A stretch of DNA of 64,000 bases. Origin: Marisa cornuarietis. Taxonomy: Eukaryota > Mollusca > Gastropoda > Architaenioglossa > Ampullariidae. Below, in pieces: positions 55,920-64,000 of this stretch. The translations under genes were made by a program, and so were the position numbers. The notes under the pieces are model-generated. The model had not been told where the DNA came from. It ran no database searches and saw only the letters and a list, made by a program, of their open reading frames with translations. Within the stretch, counting starts at the first letter, position 1, and every line of letters starts with the position of its first letter. The stretch lies in NCBI GenBank assembly GCA_004794655.1, contig SMMW01000584.1, positions 608,501 through 672,500 of the forward strand. The letters run 5' to 3'.

Positions 55920-58900
55920 CTTCTTTTATTCTTTAAGTTTAGCCAGATTGTACGGCGCGATCTCAATTATCCAGCATAAATGTTTCAGCCTGACAGGACT
56001 TTTTTTGATTCATCTCTAATTAAGAATTAATGGTACAATTATACTGTTGTTTTCGCTCTTGTACGTTCTCGCGGAATGTCTGTGGTCAACCGTGCGTGTT
56101 ATCGTACAATCTCGCGGGATCTTAGCAAGCCCCTGCATGGTCGTATTGTCGCAAATGCTCCCAGTTCCCGCGTAATGGGTACAAAACACGAGACATTTTA
56201 TCATGACACATGAAGGCATGGACAGACAGTCCTCGCAAGATTATGACATTGCATCATCCTATCGCCCATCAAGGTCTCTTATTTATTCCCATTTGATAAA
56301 AATGCTTTTCTTGAGAATTGAAATTTTTCAGCTAAGCTTTTTTCTGTTTGTTAGTTTATTCTCTGTCTTGTGAATTTTTATTTGGTTTGGTTTTGACAAT
56401 GTCATGCAGCTGGGTGTATGACCCAAGACGGACAGACAGATAGACGGATAGACAGAAAAAAACATGACTGACTGGGAAAGAAGAAGACAAGGGTCAAAGA
56501 ATCAATTCTGAAGCCTGGTACATCTTATTTCAAGAAACATTCTTCTTTTCCCAACCAACCAGGCCTGTAACAGAAACGTATAATTTTGTCTTGCAGAACT
56601 ATTCTCCCAGCCCACAAGCCGCTTGTCGACACCAATCACTCGACGCCGGACGTGTACTTGCTTGGCTGTCCTTACAGACGACGGAAAACGACGTTTGGCT
56701 CAAGCTTGCCACGCGGAACTGCAGAATCTGATTGCACATGCGCACTGAACGTGCCTTTTTCAGCATGGAAATTCACTGTGGAAGGAGAAGAGGCGAGAAA
56801 TGGTATGGCTGCAAGCCAGATTGAGTCAAGAAAGAACAGGACATTTGATTAAAAGAAATACGAATTATTTATTGGCAGGTTGAGAAAATGCCTTCATTTC
56901 TGCATTTCTGACGAGGATCAAAGCGGCAAAATTACTTTCTATGTGAAGATTTTACACAAAAACAGCCGCTTGTTTCATGATTGTCGACATAAAAGCTCGC
57001 ACTTTCTTCCCCCAAAAATCACGTCTTCAAAAATCAACAAAGCCGCAAGATATTTAGAGTAATTAGTACACGATGTTTCTCACAAAAACAAGAACATCTG
57101 TAAACCACGAGAAAAACTTCAAACAAAGTCATCTAGTCATAAAGCACACGCGTTGTTCTCCTTGTTAATTTGTTAACTATTGCTATACGTTCTTCTGTGA
57201 ACTAGTATAGTGCGAGGATGCGTGGAAAAGGTGAGTATATATATATATTTGTGTATATGTGTACCCCTGTGTGTGCATATATATATATATATATGTGCGC
57301 GCGCGTACCGTGCGTGCGTGTGTGTTTGCATCAATGCATGTTAACTCCTGCAAGAGTTTGTGTTAGTCCTCGGCATCTCCCTACTAAAAAACAGTACCGC
57401 GAGGGTAATTTTCGAGAAGACAAAACAGCCACCACTCCCACACTACTTCCTGTGTCCCCAAATTCACAACGCCCCCTGTAAAACACATCACTACGAAAAA
57501 GAAACCCCAAGCGCGATCGATCTGAGATTTCAACGTCACAATAAAATGACTGAGACTTTTAGCTGAAATGAGAAAAAGACCCTGCGGCAGGAAATTAGCA
57601 CATAAATGTGGTCAGGTCGCGACAGGTTAAAAAAAAACGGCGAGAAACAACACCATCAAGATTTATGTAACCTCGCAGAAACAGCACCACCGCCACATAG
57701 CATTTCAAGTCTTTGAAGGAGAGTTCCAACCTTTAGTGGCGCCTACTGTGAATGCCCGTCCTATAACTTTGTTTAAAACGATGGACTACCCAAACAAAAC
57801 AGTCTTTCCAACTGGTCGTGTGTGGGAGCAATAGAGGAGAAAAAGTAAATCTGTGCCATCATATTTTTTTAGTAGGAAGAAGCATTGCTCTGCTATTTTT
57901 TAGATGGAAGAGTTTACTGTCAAGCTTTTTGATAGGAACAAAATGTGCTGTGAACTTTTTTTATTGAAAAAATATGCTGTTAACGCTTTTTGGAAAAGAA
58001 AAGTACTACTAATTTTTGTGTGTGTTAAAAAAGGAACTTTAAATTTTGGGCAGAAAAGCCTCCAGTGTCAGTTGCTTTCGGAAGATCACGTCGAATTTTA
58101 AGTATAACTGCATTTTTTGGGTGAGCATTGCATTTTAATATTGTAGCTTCCTCCCCAATTCGCTACTCCTCTGGCCTTGGCAGTTTTTTAGGTTTTAGTA
58201 GGGTCTGTCAAAGCTGGCACTCTCCTCTAAGTCTGTGTCTCGCATAATATGACCATCAGTACTTGCTTTGCAATACATTGTTGCCTTTAATTTTTTCAAA
58301 AATTGACATGTAAACCGTCAGTAAAGACAGATACTTAGGAAAAACAATTCTGCTTTAGTTTTGATTACCTAATCACGATCTAAAAGTCTGAGAATCACCT
58401 TGTTTCCACACCTTCCAGAATCGTGTTTGAAAAAGCTACCAACGTCTTGCCAAAACGTGCTTTCATTTACCTGTTGGGAGGCCTTTCACGTTAAACAGGT
58501 TCTAGCGCTGTCAGTGTCAAGTGTGAAATGATGATGTCTGAGAGAAGCTTTAGCCTACGCCGTCTGACCAAACCTTTAGTGAGTGGGCGCAGAAAAGGAT
58601 ACTAAAATAAAAAGCGTACTTCACTCCGTTTTTCCATTGACCCAACCTTCAGAATTAATACAACAAATACTAATAAAAGACTGATTTGGATTTGCTTAAA
58701 ACAGTCATTTGACAAGATTGTTCATACAATTAAATAAACTGCGGCTAGTGAGATCTAAGAGCTGAACAAATAAAGCAAGGGAGACAACACTGTAGCGTGG
58801 AATCGATTGTTCGATTTACTCAAGGGATTTTTTTGTATTAAACCATCGCTAACTTTTGCTTCCCCGAATGCCAAATTGCAAAGGAAACATCTTTTCACGA

Positions 58901-58998
58901 TTCTGCCGAAATTTATTAGCGAAATCTGTGGTGTAGAGCTGTGATGCCGTTCCTGAACGTCAAGAACAGAAAAACAGGAAGAGGGGAAGAAAAAAATG
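55916..58998. other. Anonymous sequence, no supported gene
   Basis: (TA)n runs lie at about 57236-57249 and 57278-57295 with a GC/GT stretch beside them. The frame 56586-56852 follows a TTTTGTCTTGCAG acceptor-like site but has no domain and no convincing donor. No gene is supported. Confidence 0.45.
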
Positions 58999-59013
58999 GA
59001 CGACGACGACGAC

Positions 59014-59107
<94 letters not shown>
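58999..59107. repeat. (GAC)5-(GAT)31 microsatellite
   Basis: Five GAC units pass into about 31 GAT units. Poly-Ile/Val frames on the minus strand are artefacts. Confidence 0.98.
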
Positions 59108-59159
59108 GCTAGAGAAGGAAGTTCTATTGTAATAGCTGTTGCAAGATAAAAGAAAACTA

Positions 59160-59570
59160 TTATACCACTAAAGCCGATAGAAAAGACCCTGCGGCAGCTG
59201 CAGAGGCTTTGCGTCGCAGCAGCCATCAGCCAGCAGCAGTGTGCCGGGTCCTGCGTTACAAAAATAAGACTGTAATCTCGAGGGTAGCGCAGGGGAAGGC
59301 TCAGTGGCGTCAAACTCTTTGGATTCTTTGGATCCCTTTGTGCATCTCGCTGCAATCCATCCCCTTCGAAGCCGTCCTGGCTGTGCAAGTCTCCGCAGAG
59401 GCAAGGGAGACCACTCGGTAGACGTAGCAGAGTTGTCGCTTTCAGCATCTGTCACTAGCCCGACGCAGCGCCTTGCGAAGTGTCTGGCACAGTTCCAGCT
59501 GAGGACATACATCTGGAGGCCACCTTGCTCCCTGCTGATCCCCGGGGTCTACCTAGTAATTAACTGAGAG
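59160..59570. other. GC-rich interval, open on both strands, unclassified
   Basis: Composition differs sharply from its AT-rich neighbours. Frames of 70-162 codons are open at 59168-59512 (-), 58960-59448 (-) and 59304-59567 (+). Frames overlap and none shows a domain I know. It may be a decayed mobile element or part of a host gene; its class is unresolved. Confidence 0.4.
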
Positions 59571-60870
59571 TAGCACATCTGCTGCCTCTTCCACTGTGGG
59601 TGTTACTACCCCTTTTTTCCTCCTTCTACTTATTTTGTCTTCCGTTTTATTTTTTTAATCAAAAGACATTCAAAGCCGTGTTTTCAGAAACCGATTACGT
59701 CTTATGTGTGGTGTGTGGTGGGAGAGAAGACTTAGGGGGTGTTGCAGAGTGGGTGTGTAAGAGAAAATGCAACAAGAGGAAATTAAGTCATAAAATAGTG
59801 TCTAAGGAGAAAACTAGATTATAGAGCACCTCCCAAAGCCCTTAAAATTTTTAAACTTATGCTTAAATATTATTGCCTTTCAATTTACAGTTTTCCTTAA
59901 CACATTTACCACCAATTTCAGTCCCTTAAAGATGTTATGAAGGTATTTTTAGAGCTTTCATTTTGTTGTGTGCTGGGGAGAGGCTATTCATTCCTCTTTC
60001 TTTCTTGCCTCTTTCGCTGTTCTCGTAATATTTTTATCTCTCTCGCTCCTATCTCTCTTCCTCTATGCCTACAGTTGCAGGATAGTTAAAATTAAGAACA
60101 CATAAGCGACATTATTGCTATAGAGTACAGGAAAAAAATACATTTTAAACAAAATCTTTACTTCAAGCAATCAAAAGATTTCGAACCAATCGGAGTACGC
60201 ATTAAGAGAAGTCGAGAAAGTAAAACGTTTACCTTCACTTATTGCATCAACATTAAGCGACAGGAAACATGGCCTTAAAAGTAATTCAATCTACACAAAA
60301 GTTCTGTCGAGATATTAACCAGCTTACGGGTACAAATTACGGGAGGTATTTCAGGAAATCGTTGTCTCCCCCAAAGAAGCTTTCAGAAGAAATCACAGTG
60401 GCTTCCAAGCCATCACCACTTGCACTTTGAAGTAGCTTCCTTCACAAAGTTCACTAAACTGTTGGCAAGGCAACAAAGGAGAAGGTGAGTAGGTTGGCAA
60501 AGGAACGAACTAAAATCAGATGTGGTTGTACTGTCCAGGATGTTGACGAAGTGAACAACCAATACTATATGTATTAAAGCCCACGATACATATAGGACTA
60601 CAAATACACGGAAATCCCGTCAATTTTATTTATTGGCTAGTATTTTGCATCTTCTTTTCATTGAAACTGCGATCTTAAGAGCAATGGTTTTACAATATCG
60701 TCATAAAAATGTGCCAAAGTCATATTCTTCTATTATGTGTCTCATTAAAAATGATTCTCTAGCCTGCTGGCGTCAGCGTATGGTGTGATATTGTTCACAA
60801 GACTTAGACCACCTCCAAGTCCATTTGCAGCCCCGGAAAGCTTACACTGCTGTTAGCACCGGGCTGAAAA
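59571..60870. other. Anonymous AT-rich sequence
   Basis: No domain, RNA or element recognised. Confidence 0.5.
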
Positions 60871-60872
60871 CT

Positions 60873-61095
60873 GGAAGGGAGAAACAGGAAAACCCTTAAA
60901 AGTGAGATAACCATTCTATTATACAGAGAAATTTGTTGTCAGTAGAATGCATGCGTCTCCTACTATCATCACCACCATCCACCTGAAGGGAGGAACCGGA
61001 AAAACTGACAAAGAAAGAAAACCATTCTTTGGCTATTGAGATCGTTGTTGCCAGTAGAAAACACGAGTCGTCCTACCATTAGAACTATCATCAAC
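60873..61095 (+). repeat. 111-bp tandem duplication
   Basis: GGAAGGGAGAAACAGGAAAA at 60873 recurs as TGAAGGGAGGAACCGGAAAA at 60984. Matching ATAACCATTCT / AAAACCATTCT, TTGTTGTCAGTAGAA / GTTGTTGCCAGTAGAA and ATCATCACCACC / ATCATCAAC blocks follow in the same order. Confidence 0.8.
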
Positions 61096-61975
61096 ATTAG
61101 CTCCTCGTCATATTATTACTAACACTTCGTTTTTTCTGCTGTTTCAGGTCAGTCATCATATTTATCATCATTATCATCGCCATCAATACCGTAGTCGCAG
61201 TAGCAGCTGTGGTTGTAATGTTTTAGATGTTGCTGTTGAATGAACAGCGAGACAGAGCTACAAAAGTTTTAATCGAACCTGAATTCTTTCGGCAAGAAAG
61301 GAAATCGACACCAAAACGATAATGAAATATCACGCGGTTTTATTGAAATGAATGAATGAAAAAAGCAGCAAACAGGTGACAAATAAATCGAATAAAATGA
61401 AGCGCAGACCTCGGACACAGTCCTTTGTCCTCTTAGAAAAGGAAAATAAAATCGAAGAAACGTCAAGGCGAATGTCAAGAAGAATAAAAACCAACCGGAA
61501 GCCTCTTCGCGAAGACTGCAGGACAACGTCGCGTGGCATTCTTAGCCTCTGACAGTTGTTTCAGGATCAATGATGGAGACACGACACAAGCAGCTATTCT
61601 GGAAAGCACTGCACTTTAAAATCAGACCTGAATTAAACCACAAGGAAAGACGCCCAAACTATAGCCCTATCAGTCTCGAGGCCAGTCTGGGCAGACTCCA
61701 GACATCCTGCACTCATCAAGGGGGAGCTGGGAGAGGAAAGAACTAAAGACAAGTAATTTTGGATGGAAAGGCAGGAGTTGACATCTACCTGTACACGCAA
61801 GACATTATCCACCTGTGCACACAGCTAATTTTACTGTCTGCATACACGTAGACCTCTTAAAATTTACCTGTCTGCCGACTCCTTTGCCACTCTTACTCTA
61901 GGCGATTGCCAAAAACTTTTTCCTAACTTCCCGATTGAGAGATAAAATGTTAGAAAAAAATCTGCAAAGATTATC
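61096..61975. other. Anonymous sequence, possibly old 5' part of the LINE that follows
   Basis: Frames at 61269-61552 on both strands have no domain. RPNYSPISLE at about 61650 faintly resembles the RT motif that precedes the palm, but is too short to assign. Confidence 0.4.
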
Positions 61976-61979
61976 GTAT

Positions 61980-64000
61980 TATTAACCATGCTGTATGACC
62001 TTCTAATCATGTACACTAATCGTAAAAAATAACTGGTTTACTATTACATGTAGACTTTGAAAAAGTGTTCGATAATATATCTTGGACATTTATTGATAAA
62101 GTACTTAACTTCTTACATTTTGGACCTGATTTGAGAAAATCTTCATGCATTTTTGTAAATGGTATGTATTCTTCGTGGTTCCATATATTTAGAGGAGTGA
62201 GACAAGGGAATCCCATGTCCCCTTATTTGTAATTCCTATGTCCAGAGATTTTATCTGTTATGCTGCGTGAAAATAAAAATGTGAAAGAAGTGAAATTGCA
62301 AGATATGGAATTTTTATCATCACCTTTGCAGATCATATTGCATTGTGTCTGGATGGAAGTGAAAAATTGTTTACAGAAAGTGTTATAATTCTCAGTGTCT
62401 TTGAAAAAGTGTCAGGTCTAAACGTAAACTATGAGAAAACCCAACCTGAATGGATAGGCAGTAAGAAAAACTGCCAGATAAGGTTTCTGCACGATATGAA
62501 CTTTTGTTGGGATCAAGGAATTTTTAAATATTTAAGTATCACTTTATCGGTTGATGCGGACCATATTGTAAGTTTAATCGAAGATGATAAGTTGATTGAA
62601 ATACAAAAATTACTATATTCATGAAGTAAGCGTCAGCTTTATCCATTTGGAGAAATAAGTTTTAAAAACCTTAGCCATGTCAAAAATAACTTACATGTTT
62701 CTAACCCTGATCCCGAGGACATATTTTTGAAAAAATGGAAGTTTTTTTTAATTTTCAATGGACTTGAAAGGAAACCAAAGTCAGTAAGAAAGGTGTATGT
62801 CAACTTTATGTAAAAGGGTGGTCTGGAAATGGTTACTATATATTACTTCTTCTATGCAACAAATATATGTCAAATCCACACCCACGACTATTAATGAATT
62901 TAATGCAGAATGGCTCTTTTACAGCATAAATATTGTTATGGGGAGCCACACAATGTACTTCAGTAACTGGCTGCAAGAAGCTTTTTTATAAAGTTAGACA
63001 TTAACTTCAAGATAATGATGATTATTTCAAATACCAAGAGTTCCAGCTAAAAGTTCCTCACCTGTCTACTACCTTTCTACAATATGCAGGAGTCCTAAAT
63101 GCAATTAAACAGTTTCCAAGTAAATTACAGATGAAAATATGAAAGGAACTTAAGAAAGTAAAGAAAAGGTGTGGGAAATAATTTTTAAGGGGAAGTAAAT
63201 CTCTACTACTGGAAATTCTTACTCTTTGCCAAGTGGAATTGTGAAGTGGAACTCTAGCTTTGAAAAAATACTTGGAAACTTGTATTTAACAAACGCCATA
63301 AGACAACAACAGACAGTCAACTAAAATGGCTTTAGTTAAGGACTCTTCATAGAATTTTACCAACTAATAGGTTCCTTTTCATAAGAAAGTCCCCCAAACG
63401 CGATGTGTGTCTGATCGAAGAAGAAACAATGTCAACTGTTATGGCAATGACAATTTGTTGGCATTTTCTGGAAAGATTTACATTTAGTCATGATCAGTAA
63501 AAGCACATCATTAAGAAAATTTAACTCTTCTATAAAACTGATTTGCAAGAAAATGTTTGTACTGACGAAATGCTATACTTAATCATCTTGCTAGCAAAAC
63601 ATTAAATTTATAAATGCAAATGGAAAAACAATAGATCTTCTATACATGTTTTCTGAGGATTGTGAAATATAGATACAACATAGACAGATATCATAGTATA
63701 GTATCTAATAAGTTAGACTTGTTTGAATTACTGTGGAAAGCATACAACCAACTATTAATATAAGTACAAATAGTGGAAGCTGGAAGGTCTTCACTAGTTC
63801 TATCTTCTCTTTACTCTCTTTTTTTCCACGTTTTTTCTTCCTACCTCCATGTCTACTCTTGTTCTTCGTTCTGTGCCGAATGAATGTGTTTTAAGAATGA
63901 AAAGTGTCTTTGAGTGATATGTCTGTGGTAAATGTCATGTACATGTTGAATATTGTGCTTATTGAATAAAAAAGAATTACTGTTGATAAAAGTAGTATTA
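61980..64000 (+). mobile_element. L1/Tx1-like non-LTR retrotransposon, decayed 3' part
   Basis: ORF2 can be followed through frame changes. YDLLIMYTNRKK with GLLLHVDFEKVFDNISWTFI lies at 61990-62090. RGVRQGNPMSPYL is at about 62190-62230, then FADHIALCLDGSEK at about 62330. VSGLNVNYEKTQPEWIGSKK follows at about 62410-62470 and CWDQGIFKYLSITLS at about 62505-62550. RTLHRILPTNRFLFIRK lies near 63340-63390. This order and wording match L1-clade (Tx1-like) elements of aquatic animals. Stops occur after SPYL and many later codons. The 3' region includes TTGAATAAAAAAG at about 63962 near the window end. Confidence 0.85.
61990..62624 (+). pseudogene. L1/Tx1-like reverse transcriptase palm, inactivated
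   Basis: The catalytic box reads FADH where the family has YADD or FADD, so the second catalytic Asp has become His. A stop follows RQGNPMSPYL, and frame changes separate DFEKVFDNIS, the RQG motif and the FADH motif. The longest surviving frame, 62343-62624, covers the region just after the palm box (LDGSEK to the EIQKLLYS end). Confidence 0.85.

Noticed and set aside
56586..56852. Frame behind a TTTTGTCTTGCAG acceptor-like site
   Set aside because: No domain and no paired donor were found, and two frames are equally open across the first 150 bp.

Overview
The window looks like eukaryotic, gene-poor, repeat-rich animal DNA. It has no operons and no long open reading frames. Dinucleotide to tetranucleotide microsatellites are very common, as are decayed non-LTR retrotransposons, DNA transposon remnants and tRNA-derived SINEs. 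The repeat style (RTE-like LINEs, CR1/L2-like tails, modular tRNA SINEs) points to a marine invertebrate, most likely a mollusc and plausibly a gastropod. That placement is inference, because no species-diagnostic gene is present.

The one host protein-coding feature I can support is a single 155-bp internal exon on the minus strand (28927-29081), with a clean AG acceptor and GTATGT donor. It encodes part of the extracellular ligand-binding (Venus-flytrap) domain of a metabotropic-glutamate-receptor-like class C GPCR. I found no other exon of this gene, so much of the flanking sequence may be intron.

Layout. 1-645: 3' end of an hAT transposon. 4380-6640: decayed RTE-like LINE (+). 13.4-14.4 kb: two diverged minisatellites. 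20.45-20.74 kb: facing (AC)n and (GT)n tracts. 27.7-27.9 kb: SINE copy A. 28.9-29.1 kb: receptor exon. 30.67-34.0 kb: second RTE-like LINE (-), interrupted by a 5'-truncated CR1/L2-like LINE whose 3' tail is a (GAA/TTC)48 tract. 34.6-34.96 kb: diverged ~180-bp tandem repeat just upstream of that LINE. 45.96-46.2 kb: minisatellite. 49.2-49.4 kb: SINE copy B (-). 53.18-53.96 kb: internally deleted mariner with recognisable terminal inverted repeats. 54.25-54.45 kb: SINE copy C. 60.87-61.1 kb: 111-bp duplication. 61.98-64.0 kb: decayed L1/Tx1-like LINE (+).

All recognisable transposon genes are broken by stops, frameshifts, deletions or lost catalytic residues, so none looks autonomous. I saw no CRISPR array, intact tRNA or rRNA gene, or bacterial-type system. 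I did not find a convincing new biological system. The most informative structures are the precisely dated LINE-in-LINE nest with its tail-derived microsatellite, the SINEs sharing a head but carrying different bodies, and the isolated receptor exon.
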